Source of the DNA: Plotosus lineatus
Taxonomy: Eukaryota; Chordata; Actinopteri; Siluriformes; Plotosidae
Length of the DNA stretch: 64,000 nt
Direction: 5' to 3'
Assembly (NCBI GenBank): GCA_024760905.1
Contig: CM045751.1
Span: forward strand, 9,940,001 to 10,004,000
Position numbers and translations under genes: made by a program
Notes under the pieces: model-generated
What the model was told of the DNA's origin: nothing
Databases searched by the model: none
Seen by the model: the letters and a program-made list of their open reading frames with translations, nothing else
Shown here: piece after piece, positions 10,113-22,908 of the stretch
Numbering within the stretch: position 1 is the stretch's first letter
How the letters are laid out: each line of letters starts with the position of its first letter

Positions 10113-12606
10113 TTTCAAATTTGATTTGATATTTGTTTTTGCAGTTTGATTTTGGATTGTTGTCATAATTTTAGGTGTTTTTGATTTTGTTGTTATTTAA
10201 AATTTTTCATTTATTTATTTATTATTATTATTTATTATGATTTGTGGCTATGTTTACAAATGCCAAATTGTGTATTGGAACAATGAATCATACATAATAA
10301 CTTTTTTACCGTAGAATTATGTTCACCTACAGTCTGATAATCCAATAAATATCACAGTCAAAGAATATGTGCTATTAAATAAACTTTTTCCTTCAGAGAA
10401 ATAGAATCATGTGCAGTAACTTACCTGTCAGGCCAGGAATGATGGGACTCCAAATTGGACAAAAGGCTGCTCGGACAGGGCATGTAGTGACCATTTGTCT
10501 CGGCCTAGCCATTAAAGCTTGGGGTCGCAGTCTTGGGGAACGGGGTCGGGTAGAATGCACTTTTGATATGGTGATACATTTTGTGAAATCCTGGCAGTGA
10601 GAGCCATGCCGGGGTTGTGGGAAGATTTGGCCTCTTTTGTAGCATGGCTCTCCAGGCCCTCACATTGTGTCCCCTGATCCTTGCAATGGGAAATGGGCCC
10701 TTTAATCATGGGGTTAAGCCGACAGGGGCTCAACCAGGGCTGCGTGGGGGAATTGTAGCCTCCTGTAGTTGGGATCTGAACTCTAGGGAGAAGACTTGTT
10801 GCAGGAAATCAAGTACTTAATAAGCATCCATTAACATTTCGAGTCTTTATTTGAAGGATTGTATTTTGACTCTTCAGTTAAAACACTGCCATGGAACTGA
10901 GATATATTGTGTCCCATAACAGTTTTGTTCCCAGCCTGCACTGTTCAGCCTGAAAGACTTCCCATTACTATTTCAAAATAAAAGCAGCTTTCCCCCAGTC
11001 TCTTTTGTGTAGAAGGAATTTACAAGGTTGTTTTTTTTTGTTTTGTTTTTTTTTGGTTTTGGTTTTTTTTTTTTTTTTTTTAAACTTTCCTCTAACACAT
11101 TGGATCTGTTGGGCTTGAGAGCTGGTCAGAAGGGCTAGAAAAAACAGATGAATGGGGAAATGATTTCTGCCTTTGCTCCTGGGGGTCCTTGGTGATTTGA
11201 GCGAAACTCAAGGCTATGATCGTCAAATTGAGGCCTGTTCTTGTTTTTATAGGCTGGAACCGGACAGGTTGGTCTTTATCACCATGTTTTGCCACCACTT
11301 GGCTGCAGGGTTAAAATAACAAGCCCACTGTCCCAATCCCCCCCGCCACTAAGTCCTCAGCCACTACTGGCAAGACAAGGAATGCAATGAAATCATGACA
11401 TCTTTTTCAAACAGAGGGAAGCATTTTGGATTTCACTCAGCTAAGGTTTGAGAAATATTCACAACCTATACATTTGCCAAAATGTACAATCTATTATTTT
11501 GCATTAGGAGATGGTGGCAATCTTTCTGCAAGCAACAGGGGAGTCTTATAATATGTCGCACACATGCCTGCTTAGTGTCAGTGACACACTGCATTTCATG
11601 ACCTCTGCACTCCAATTGCTGCCATTATGGCTGGAGACAAAAGGTCCTCTCAGAAACGTACATATTTTCCCACATGCATGACTGAAATTGGAAACTTCCT
11701 CTCGCAAGCTGCAGAGCTTTGAGTCAGGCTAGTCATGAAAGGCCTGTGTGGCGGACCAGGGGCAGTGGCTGAGGTGAAGGAGGAGGGGAGGTCATGTATG
11801 CACTTTGGCCTAAGGACTGAAAGCAGAGACCTCTGTCTTTTAGGAGCAAGAGGAATGTCTTTTGATGCGGACCTAAGCTCCTACCATCTTTCACCAGGAG
11901 TGATCTACTGATGAGGTGCAATAGATGAAGGGAAACAGGCAAGCTGGACGAGACAGTCCTGCTCCATTTGATCCCACAGTCTTTTCAGGAGGACTGTAGT
12001 TGATTGCTGGTTCATTTATCATTATTAAAGGATCATATTAAATGAATAAAGCTATTAGTGATAGACATGACGTGAAATTGTTGTTACCTGCACCAATGGA
12101 ACACAATCTTTGACTTTTTGACTTTACCAACATGTCTCCTGCTTAGGTAGTGTGAATTCACTTTTTTTTTGTGGAAACTCACAGAAAGCTATGAAAACGC
12201 CGAGATGAAGTAATCTTGAGTCATCTCTCCAAAACTGGGGGTGTGTGAATGAGTAAGACGAAGCCCATCTATTCCATACCAGAAAGTGGACTTTCGCTAT
12301 TGCATGAATTAAACCTTGGCAAACTGCATTTGCCATCAATGAAGTCCAGATTTGTGCAGGAATGTATGTTATGGCTGTGAAGGAGGAGCTGAGAATTGTT
12401 GGTGAAAGGGGGAGTCCTGGGTCCCCCTGCAGTACTCATTATCAATCTGTAAATATTTATTCTTCCACATCATTACTCGCCAATCATCACACAATTGATC
12501 ATGTACCAATGGAAGCAAGAGAAAGAAAATGAGGAACATAACGGCGTCTGTACTGCAAAACAATTAATACACTTTCTCTGCCACCAATCCCCCACCCACC
12601 CAAAAA

Positions 12607-12637
<31 letters not shown>

Positions 12638-12690
12638 CAGTACTCACATGGAAGGTATAATGTCCGGCCATTTAACCATCCAGTGGTATG
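10113..12690. other. Long non-repetitive stretch
   Basis: About 2.6 kb without any of the window's repeat families. It contains T runs at 11031-11082 and an AAAT repeat at about 12603-12637. The segment 10400-10780 is compositionally balanced and holds a possible exon on the minus strand. The segments around 11100-11320 and 11500-11960 are similar in texture but show no defined feature. Confidence 0.4.
10425..10659 (-). other. Possible exon, minus strand, with consensus splice donor
   Basis: On the minus strand the sequence CCTGGCCTGACAG is followed at 10424 by GTAAGT, a perfect vertebrate donor. Reading back from the donor, one frame stays open for 78 codons to a TGA at 10660-10662. It includes CYKRGQIFPQPRHGSHC and CPVRAAFCPIWSPIIPGLT. 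I do not recognise the protein. No convincing pyrimidine-rich acceptor was found upstream, and any acceptor before the TGA would make this an exon with a stop. It may instead be conserved non-coding DNA or a chance frame. Confidence 0.25.
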
Positions 12691-13548
12691 TTCTGGAGGA
12701 TGCGCGGACATTTGCTCACAGGACAAATGCTCACAACCTTAATGAAAAAACAGACATTTGCTCACATGTTTTTTCTTTGTTCTAATAAATGCATCATACA
12801 AAAAAAAATCACAATGTGTTATAAAAATTCTTTATTCTTATAAATACATAATGCTAAATTAACTCATTATACATTAGGGTTAGGGTTTAGTGTTAGGTTT
12901 AGGGTTTAGTGTTGGGTTAGGGTTTAGTGTTGGGTTAGGGTCTAGGGTTAGGGGTCATGGTTAGGGTTTAGTGTCGGGTTAGGGTTTAGTGTTGGGTTAA
13001 GGTTAGGTTTAGTGTTGGGTTAGGGAAAGGGTTTAGTGTTGGGTTAGGGTTAGGGTTTAGTGTTGGGTTAGGGTTAGGGTTTAGTGTTGGGTTAGGGTTT
13101 GGGGTTAGGTTAGAGTTTAGTGTTTGGTTAGGGTTTATGAGTAGGGTTTAGTGTTGGGTTAGGGTTAGGTTTAGTGTTGGGTTAGAGTTTAAGGTTAGGG
13201 TTTGGGGTTAGGGTTTAGTGTTTGGTTAGGGTTTATGATTAGGGTTTAGTGTTGGGTTAGGGTTAGGGTTTAGTGTTGGGTTAGGGTTTATGGTTAGGCT
13301 TAGGGGTTAGTGTTGAGTTAGGGTTTCAGGTTCGGGTTTGGACTTGGGGATAGGGTTTATTGTTGGGTTACGGTTATGGGTTGGGGTTAGGGTTAGGCTT
13401 TAGGTTTTGGGTTTAGGATTAGGGTTAGGGTTCGGCTTAGGGTTAAAATTGAACAATTTTTTATGTTGTGAGCAAATGTCCGTTTTTTTTCATTAAGGTT
13501 GTGAACATTTGTCTTGTGAGCAAATATCCTGGAACCATTCTGGAGGAT
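12691..13548. mobile_element. Tel-element copy 1: inverted-repeat element with TTAGGG-like core
   Basis: The left end GGACATTTGCTCACAGGACA, then CTCACAACCTTAATGAAAAA and GACATTTGCTCACAT, is mirrored at the right end, which reads in reverse complement GATATTTGCTCACAAGACAA, TTCACAACCTTAATGAAAAA. TTCTGGAGGAT occurs at 12691-12701 and 13538-13548, a plausible 11-bp target duplication. Between the terminal repeats lie an AT-rich arm and a long TTAGGG-like array. No coding capacity is seen, so it would need a partner's transposase. The class is not determined. Confidence 0.7.
12876..13445. repeat. Degenerate telomere-like repeat, TTAGGG/TTTAGTG/TTGGG variants
   Basis: About 570 bp of TTAGGGTTAGGG interspersed with TTTAGTGTTGGG. 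The most frequent longer unit is TTAGGGTTTAGTGTTGGG (18 bp). It is not a pure telomere: it lies internally, is degenerate, and begins and ends at the same flanking sequence as the shorter array in Tel-element copy 2. Confidence 0.9.
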
Positions 13549-13909
13549 TAGTTCTCATTTCCATTCTTTCAAAGAGAAGATGCATTAACTAGCAGTCACG
13601 TGCACTAACCAGCCAATGGTAAAGCCAGAAATTATTCTCAGCATAAGGTTGAATAAATAATGACTGCTTGATCTCATATTTATAGCCAGAGTGTTGATGA
13701 TGGTGATGAGTGACAGAATGATATTTGACATGCATATGATATATACGTCGTGTTTACAGCCTGCAAAAAAGCATTTAAAACAGTCATCCAATATATAAAC
13801 GCTGTAATCAGCCCCACAAACTGACCCTGGAAAGGATTAGCCTTGATTAAAGTCTGTAACGGCCATGGCATTGTTGCTTCAGTTGGTCGTGTCTAGGCTC
13901 AGCAACGTT
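13549..13909. other. Unassigned stretch
   Basis: No repeat shared with the window and no supported coding frame. Confidence 0.3.
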
Positions 13910-14269
13910 CATTCATTCATTCATTTTCTGAACTGCTTGATCCTAATTAGGGTCGTAGGGAGCCTGGTGCCCATCTCAGTTGACTGTGAGCGAGGGCAGG
14001 GTACACCCGGACAGCTCACCAGGCTACCGCAGGGCCAATACTCACACAACCATTCACACTCACGCTCACACCTTGGAGTGATTTGGAACAACCAGTTAAC
14101 CAACTGTGCATGTTTTTGGACTGTGGGAGGAAACCATAGTTCCTGGAGGTAATCCACACAAGCACAGGAAGAACATGCAAACTCCACACAGAAACACCCA
14201 GGCCAGGGATCGTACCCAGGCCTTCTTGTTGTGAGGTGGACGTGCTAAATGCTACACCACCGTGTCACA
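13910..14269 (-). repeat. V-SINE, full length, minus strand
   Basis: From the left: ATTCATTC tract, L2-type tail (CTTGATCCTAATTAGGGTCG), a linker with ATTCACACTCACGCTCACAC, V domain in reverse (AGAACATGCAAACTCCACAC), and tRNA-like head ending CTACACCACCGTGTCAC. More complete than the copy at 94. Confidence 0.88.
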
Positions 14270-14891
14270 GGCTGTCAACCTCAATGTACTGCAGAACCAG
14301 GATATCTAATCAATAGCCTTTTTTCTTTCCTGATGGCACGGATATAAAATTGGGGGATAAAATAGCGAAAGAGTGGTTCAAGGAGCATGAGAAATCAGTT
14401 CACACCTGAACTGGCACCACAGAGTCTTGAACTTAACCCTACCGAAAGCCTTTCAGAAATGCTGGAGAAGATTTTCTGGAGCAGTTCCATTTTTACGTCT
14501 TTAATTCAAGAAGTCAGTGTAAAATGAGCCATTCTTAGGATGCAGCTGCTTCTTGAGGTGAAGGTGTGGGCGGTTGAGATGAAACTAGAGCCTTGCCTCT
14601 TTGCCTGGAGGATGTCCACTTCTTCTTGGGCGTCTGATTTGTACCTCTCGTTAACTTGTAACTTTCAGATGTCAACTCGCGATATGCGACGTGGATGAAA
14701 ATTTGTTTCGTCAATGTGCGTATGTTTTATAGTTGTGTGTGAACGTCATGCGATTGGTTTAAATTTGAAGATCATCTGGAGAGTGTGTGTGCGTACAGAT
14801 CGTTAGTTATCCAAAAAAAAAAAAAAAACAACTTTCATTAATACAGTATTCATTCATTCAGGATTGTTAGTGAGAAATTAGAAATTCGTGA
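14270..14891. other. Unassigned stretch
   Basis: A short poly-A at 14813-14828 is the only simple sequence. No repeat of the window's families and no coding evidence. Confidence 0.3.
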
Positions 14892-15098
14892 TACAGGGGT
14901 CCCACGCTACTTTGCACTTCAATTCATGCGGCTTCAGTGCATCGCGGGTTTTTTTTTTAAATATTCATCGAATTAAAAAATAAGGAAATTAAGGAAGAAT
15001 AGGGGGAAAAGTTAAGGGATATGCCGCAAAAACAAGGCCAATTATGCAACAAAAAAAAAACCCATGACCCCCATCAAAACTACTTACATTTTTATGTG

Positions 15099-15152
<54 letters not shown>

Positions 15153-15351
15153 TTACATCTTATGCATTATTTTTGAATGTTTAATTTTTATTATAAGCAT
15201 TTATAGCATTGAATGTATTCATTGATATTATATACACATATACATGTACGTATAATGTCAGTCAGGGTTGGGTTGATCCTACTTCGTGGAATTCGGCGGT
15301 TGCGGGGGGATCTCGGTCCCAATTAACCACGGAAAGTGAGTGATCCCTGTA
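14892..15351 (+). mobile_element. MITE-1 copy 3
   Basis: Left end CAGGGGTCCCACGCTACTTT after TA, subfamily 1 (CTTCAATTCATGCGGCTTCA); interior TG array at 15103-15150 replaces the usual GTGTGCGTGCGCGCG zone; right end CACGGAAAGTGAGTGATCCC followed by TGTA. Confidence 0.87.
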
Positions 15352-16328
15352 CGTGCTTTGAATTCGCCTTGATTTTGTTTCCTTTGTTGTCAATTCGTTC
15401 AGTCCAGCCCTCAGGAATCTTTTTGTCTGGAATTTTAAGTGTCTATGACATTTGCTTGGAATTTATCCATGTTCCTTTCTTTAAATATGAAGGTCATATT
15501 ATGTGAGTCAAAACAATGCGATGACAATTACATGCTGTAAGACTCTGTTTAAACTCATTCAGGAGGTCGGATGCTGATTGTGTAATTTCATCATGGGGTT
15601 CTCCTTTTGACTCCCCTTCATCTAAGTGACCCTTGCATGGTTCGTAGAACATTGACGCTGATAGTACGTGCACAGACAAGAAGTTGGTTGTGCCTAGATG
15701 AGGTCAATGATAACCTGGATCCCACATGAACAAGTCACTTACTCAGCTATGTACAATGTCGTTTTTAGATGAAGAATAGATAAAGAAACTGTGCTTCTCG
15801 GGAAACTGTACTGACAGCTGAGCAGAGCAAAATATTTGATGTGTTGTGACACTTAAGGTGGTTTCTCTAGAACAAGGAGGATATGTGAATACAGCCTTTT
15901 ATAGGACATTTCCAAAAGCTCCGATTTCAAGGTGGCTAAATCATTGCCTCCTTAAATGTAAAACACCAAGTTTCTAATAAATACCAGTATCTCCTTTCAT
16001 GGCTCTTCTCTTGGCTATAGAGGGTCTGTGTTAAATAAGCCTGAGAGACCACAGAGACCACCAGTGAAAGTGATCACTTTGACACTGTTTAGATAAACAG
16101 AGAATCCAGTGTTGTGGTTTCCGAAGCATCACTTCTAATAATTACCGACAATCTGATAGCAAATTTCGAAGCATCAGATTTCCTGGTTATTGCAGAAATT
16201 GCTCTATATACAGTATTGCCAGTTTTGCAGTTTTCCAAAAACTTCTCTCAGTCTGATCATACATTTAATCTAAAGCTAATCAAGTAGGTATTTGACTTTT
16301 CCATGAAGAGAAGAGTCCTGGGCTGCAA
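15352..16328. other. Unassigned single-copy stretch
   Basis: Nearly 1 kb with no repeat family, microsatellite or supported frame. Composition is even and close to the window average. Confidence 0.3.
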
Positions 16329-17179
16329 TACAGCGATCCCTCGCTACTTCGTGCTTCAGTTTCATGAAGCACGTGCTTCAGTGCATCGTGGGCTTTTCAA
16401 AAATATTCATCGAAAATTTTTAAAAATAAACAAATTAGGGAAAAAGTTCAGGAAAATGCCACAAAACAAGGCCATTTATGCAAAAAAAAAACAAAAAACC
16501 TGAAACAAATACAAACAAAAAAAACAACAACAACCCAAACCACCCCCAACAAAACGACTTTCATTTTTTTTGTGCGGTGCACATCTGAATGTGTGTGCGC
16601 CCGCGTGTCTGCATGTGTTCAGTTCAGTTCATTTTCTGTAACCGCTTCATCCTAATTAGGGTCGCGGGGAGGCTGGTGCCCATCCCAGCCAACTCGGGGC
16701 GAGGGCAGAGTACACCCTGGACAGCTCGCCAGGCCATCGCAGGGCGGAAACACGCTGACGGCTTTGCAGCTACTCTTGTCAAAAGTCAGCAATGGTTCTT
16801 TTATATGCCTCATACCATGGACAGTGAGAGACATGGCCGGCCTTTGATAACCCAGTTAGCTGCACTGGGGGGGACAGTGACAACCTTGTGGAGAGTGGGA
16901 CTCGAACCCCCAACCTTTGGATCAGCGATCCGGCGCCTTATACCACTAGACCACCACTGCCCTGTCTGTATGTGTGTGTATTTATATTCCATTTACATCT
17001 CATGCATTATTTTTGAATGTTTAATTGTTATTATAAGCATTTATAGTTTTGAATATGTATTTATCAATGTTATATACACATATACATGTACGAATACATC
17101 AGTCAATCCTACTTCGCGGAAATCGGCAGTCGCAGGGGTGTCTTGGTCCATTAACCGTGGAAAGTGAGGGATCCCTGTA
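16329..17179 (+). mobile_element. MITE-1 copy 4, hosting a SINE-A
   Basis: Left end CAGCGATCCCTCGCTACTTC after TA. An unusual local duplication near the left end repeats GCACGTGCTTCAG. The interior is interrupted at 16618 by a minus-strand SINE-A and continues after it; right end GTGGAAAGTGAGGGATCCCT then TGTA. Subfamily 2. Confidence 0.88.
16607..16974 (-). repeat. SINE-A with L2-type tail, inserted in MITE-1
   Basis: The SINE occupies 16618-16963. It is flanked by GTCTGCATGTG at 16607-16617 and GTCTGTATGTG at 16964-16974, an 11-bp target duplication with one change. It is complete: tail (AACCGCTTCATCCTAATTAG), body, and head with B box (GGACTCGAACC in plus sense). MITE-1 was therefore already in place when this SINE moved. 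Confidence 0.95.
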
Positions 17180-17214
17180 TTTCAAAATAGCATCATGAAT
17201 TTGACATATAGTGT

Positions 17215-17600
17215 TAGGACTTCCCCTCCCTGAATTGCCACCTTATCATGGTGGAGGGGTTTGCGCGACCTAATGATCCCGGGAGCTATATTGTCGGAGG
17301 AATAATGCCCCTGGCAGGGTCACCCAAGGCAAACAGGTCCTGGGTGAGGGTCCAGACAAAGTGCGGTTCAGAAGACCTCAATGACAGAAAAAGCAATGTC
17401 ACGGTTTCCCTCGCCCGGACGCGGGTCACCGGGGCCCCCTCCTGAAGCTGGGCCTGGGAGAGGGGCTCGAAGGCAAGCGCCTGGTGGTCGGGCTTCTACC
17501 CATGGAGCCCGGCCGGGCCCAGCCTGAAAAGGAAACATGGGTCTGCCCTCCCATGGATGGACCCACCACCTGTGGGATGGGCCATGGGGTCCAGGTGAGA
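17215..17600 (+). repeat. GC-rich fragment resembling a fish LINE 5' region
   Basis: GC-rich segment in an AT-rich setting: TTATCATGGTGGAGGGGTTT, GGAGGAATAATGCCCCTGGC, GGACGCGGGTCACCGGGGCC, CATGGAGCCCGGCCGGGCCC. From memory this matches the 5' leader found upstream of endonuclease-RT reading frames in abundant fish LINEs. No endonuclease or RT motif follows here, so it would be an internally or 3'-deleted copy. The family name is left open. Confidence 0.5.
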
Positions 17601-17610
17601 TGAGAGTTGG

Positions 17611-18294
17611 GTGGCTTAAATACTTTTGGACCATTTCACTCAGTGAGAAATGATCTTAGTGCTAAGGACTCACATAACTGGGTGATACATGGGAGACATG
17701 TAATTTTTTTTTAAATTATTTTTGTTATTATTATTATTATTGTTGTTGTTGTTGTTGTTGCTCTGAATCGTGTATTTCCCCTTACATTTGGTAATCATTA
17801 CATTTCACTCTTTTGTATGACAGAATAATAGATTTTTTTAATGTACATAAATGCTTGCGAGGTACTTTTAATTTCCTCTTTGATTGTGTCCAAAGATTTA
17901 TCGTAAAAATGTAAACACAGACTACAACATTCTGATACAAACAAAATTAGGATTTTTTTTTTTTTAGACTAAATTTATTTAAGTCTTTTAGAAAATATAT
18001 CAGTAATGCGGATGTTTATGCAGGAATTGTATGAAAATGTTGGCCAGAATTCAATAAAAAAATTAATAACTGAAAAAAAAATAGCAGTAATAATTAATTC
18101 TTTTAATGACTGACATGCTGCAGGAGGAAGTAATATGATCATGAGATCCATGAGGTAATATCCTGTGCAGTTGAGTTAATATCCTGTACTTCAACATTTA
18201 CAAAAGAAAGAACATGATGTACAGCTGAAACTACTTGATAGGTTTTCTAAATATGTCTGAAAATTACCTGCAATTTTACACTTCTTATGTTTCC
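17611..18294. other. AT-rich unassigned stretch
   Basis: Contains ATT and GTT trinucleotide runs near 17718-17760 and short T runs. No repeat family of the window and no coding evidence. Confidence 0.3.
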
Positions 18295-18320
18295 ACACAC
18301 ACACACACACACACACACAC

Positions 18321-18664
18321 ATCCATCCATTTTCTGAACCACTTAATCCTAATTAGAGTTGCGGGGAGGCTGGTGCCCATTTCAGCCGACTCTGGGCGAG
18401 GGAGGTGTACACCCTGGACAGCTTGCCAGGCCATCGTAGGGCAGAAACACGTTGACGGCTACTCTTCAAGCTACTCTTGTTGAAAGTCAGCAATGGTTCT
18501 TTTATAGCCTCAAACCATAGATAGAGACATGGGAGACATGGCCGGTCTTTGATAACCCAGTTAGCTTCACTGGGGAGACAGTGAAAACCTGTTGAGAGTG
18601 GGGCTTGAACCCCCAACCTTATGATCAGTGATCCAGCTCCTTTACCTCGAGGCCACCACTGCTC
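18321..18664 (-). repeat. SINE-A, diverged, L2-type tail
   Basis: Preceded by a CA array (18296-18320). Tail (CCACTTAATCCTAATTAGAG), body with an extra GGCTACTCTTCAAGCTACTC duplication, and head recognisable at the right (AGGCCACCACTGCTCC). More substitutions than its neighbours, so probably older. Confidence 0.85.
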
Positions 18665-18931
18665 CTTATTAGCATTCTACATTATTTTGGTTCTTAATTT
18701 TTATGCCAGCAAGAAACAAAGATTTCAGTTATCTACTATAGATACTTGGTCAAGACATAAAAATGTATCTGCAAATTGTAGATACCCTGTCTGTATTTTC
18801 TCTTTGCTTTCTATATTGATTAGATTTTATTTCATTTAATAATCTGATGACAGGGGCCATGGACAATCATTAGATTCTGCCAAAGAAGTCAGTGCCCATA
18901 GAGTTGTTTTATCCAGCTGAAAATTAGTTAT

Positions 18932-19390
18932 TCAGTGATCCCTCGCTACTTCGTGCATCAGTTTCTGTGGCTTCAATGTATATATACAGTGATCCCTCAC
19001 TTTCCGTGGTTAATTGGGACCGAAATCCCCCCGCGACCACCAAATTTCGCAAAGTAAGATCAACCCCCCCCCCCCCCAGCACCCCTTGCCAGACTGACGT
19101 ATACGTACATGTACATGTGTATATAATATCACTAAATACATACATACATATTTAATGCTATAAATGCTTATAATAACAATTAAAAATGAAAAAAATAATT
19201 CATAATACGTAAATTAAATATAAATACACAGGAGGTTTTGGGTTGTTTTTGTTTTGTGTTTGTTTAGGAGTTGTTGTTTTTTTTTGCATAATTGGCCTTG
19301 TTTTAGTGGCATTTTCCTTAACTTTTCCCCTATTCACGCGATGCACTGAAGATGCATCAATTGAAGCGCTAAGTAGTAAGGGATATACAG

Positions 19391-19391
<1 letters not shown>
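18932..19391 (-). mobile_element. MITE-1 copy 5 with an extra terminus on its left
   Basis: A complete minus-strand copy begins near 18987 (CAGTGATCCCTCACTTTCCG) and ends near 19389 (AAGTAGTAAGGGATATACAG). Directly left of it, at 18932-18977, is a lone opposite-orientation left terminus (CAGTGATCCCTCGCTACTTC, GTGGCTTCAATG), separated by only TATATATA. Confidence 0.8.

Positions 19392-19454
<63 letters not shown>
19392..19454. repeat. (TG)n-(TA)n microsatellite
   Basis: About 18 bp of TG then about 45 bp of TA, lying exactly between MITE-1 and SINE-B. Confidence 0.95.
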
Positions 19455-19456
<2 letters not shown>

Positions 19457-19772
19457 GCAGTGGTGTAGTGGTTCGGGTGCTGCGCTCATGATCAGGAGGT
19501 TGTGAGTTCGAATCCCACTGAGACCCTCACTGTGCTAAGACCCCTGGGCAATGTCTCAACCACAAGTGTGCATCTGTTCACCCAGCAGTATAAATGGATA
19601 CCAGTAAAAATATACTGGGACGGTAACCTGCGATGGACTAGCGTCCCATCCAGGAGGAGTTGAACTCCTGGTCGCTTCATGCTATGGGAGCCGGGGATAA
19701 ACACCGCCCTGATGAGTCATGAGGCTCGGGTGTAAAAACGCAACAGACTTTACCTTTACCTTTACCTTTACA
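19455..19772 (+). repeat. SINE-B, full length, (CTTTAC)n tail
   Basis: Head GGGCAGTGGTGTAGTGGTTC with B box AGTTCGAATCCC; tail GATGAGTCATGAGGCTCGGG then CTTTACCTTTACCTTTAC, showing that the SINE ends in a hexamer repeat. Its 5' end abuts a TA array. Confidence 0.88.
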
Positions 19773-19773
19773 T

Positions 19774-20065
19774 GGGTAGTGGTGGCCTGGTGGTAAAAGG
19801 CACTTGATCGCTGATCCTAAGGTTGGGGGTTCGAGTCCCACTCTCCACAAGGTTGTCACTGTCCCCCAGTGCAGCTAACTGGGTTATCAAAGGCTGGATA
19901 TGTCTCTCACTGTTTGTGGTGAGAGGTTCATGTAAAAGGAACCATTGCTGACTTTCGTAAAGAGTAGCTGAAAAGCCGTCAGCGTGTGTCTGTCCCATCC
20001 AACGTAAAAACCTATGCGATGATTCGCTGTGGCGAGGCCTGTGAAAAAAGGGAACAGCCAAAAAA

Positions 20066-20068
<3 letters not shown>
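19774..20068 (+). repeat. SINE-A, RTE-type tail with internal deletion
   Basis: Starts immediately at the tail of the preceding SINE-B. Head TAGTGGTGGCCTGGTGG, intact B box GGTTCGAGTCC. The tail lacks the usual CTTGCTAAAAGGGTTGTG segment: CTGTCCCATCCAACGTAAAA joins directly. It ends GATTCGCTGTGGCGAGGCCT then GGGAACAGCC. Confidence 0.87.
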
Positions 20069-20109
<41 letters not shown>

Positions 20110-20140
20110 TTCTTTTGGCTGTTTCCTTTTATATATATAT
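20069..20140. repeat. (TA)n array with a scrap of RTE-type tail
   Basis: TA repeat at 20069-20107, a minus-strand piece TTCTTCTTTTGGCTGTTTCC at 20107-20127, then more TA. The scrap and the end of the preceding SINE-A are inverted relative to each other. Confidence 0.85.
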
Positions 20141-20928
20141 ACAGTGAGACCTCTGCTCACGAACATAATTGGTTCCCAGAAAGTGTGTGTGAGGCGAAAA
20201 GTTCGTCTTCCGAACATTTATTTCCCATAAGAAACCATTAAAATGAGAATAATCCGTTCCCAGGTCCCCATAAAACAATTTTCTACTAAATAAGCCTTAA
20301 AACTACACAAAAATATACCTTATTTTATGTATAATAAATGTGCTATTGTATTGTAATTAAAGAAATAAACTGTACTGTATAATAAAGTGGTTTTATTTAC
20401 CTTTGTGATGGTAGTTGATGGCTTGATGGAATGGAGTGGGAGGAGGAGGAGGGAGGGACTTACTGTTTGGAAGGAGTGTTTGGAAACGCCTACTGTTTGG
20501 AAACACCCTTAGCCACACACGCACCCTTAATAGCTTCCTTGTTCTTAAGGATGGGAGCAATGGTAGACTTGGCGTACTGGTACTGGGACGCTGAGTCACA
20601 CAAACGCACACCTCGTTCGTGTTTTTCAATGATCTCCGCCTGTGGTGGGGTCTTTTCGGTCCCATAATAGCAAAAGTACACTCAATATGGTCCAAAATGT
20701 CTATCAAACACAAACCACTTCCGCATTCAAAGAAAGGGGTGACGAACTGTGATGCCATGAGCGTCGTCAGCTTCTCGTGGCCGCCACCGTGGCGCTGTTC
20801 GACCAGCGTGGTTTGATTCGTCTGCCGAAAACTAGTTCGTCAGCAGAGACTATATGCTCGCAAATTTAATGTTCTTGAGGCGAAAAGTTCGTGAGCTTAA
20901 GCGTTAAATCAGCGGAGGTTTTACTGTG
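20140..20928 (-). mobile_element. Tigger-B copy 2
   Basis: Left end CAGTGAGACCTCTGCTCACG follows TA; right end AGCGGAGGTTTTACTG is followed by TG rather than TA, a likely later mutation. Internally nearly the same as copy 1. AAGCGTTAAATCAGCGG replaces AAGCGTTCGTCAGCGG near the right end. Confidence 0.85.
20490..20681 (-). pseudogene. Tigger transposase remnant, frameshifted
   Basis: Same helix-turn-helix remnant as at 4253 (AEIIEKHERGVRLCDSASQ, YAKSTIAPILKNKEAIKGA). One T is missing in the run after GGGGTC, so the MGPKK start is out of frame with the rest. The frame seen here opens from another upstream ATG and is probably not biologically used. Confidence 0.7.
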
Positions 20929-20930
20929 TG

Positions 20931-22908
<1,978 letters not shown>

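Noticed and set aside
12876..13445. Chromosome end or fusion point
   Set aside because: The array is degenerate and bounded by the arms of an element that occurs again at 24628 with a shorter array.
19455..19530. tRNA gene from A and B boxes
   Set aside because: The boxes belong to SINE heads followed by SINE body and tail; no foldable mature tRNA with proper acceptor stem is visible.
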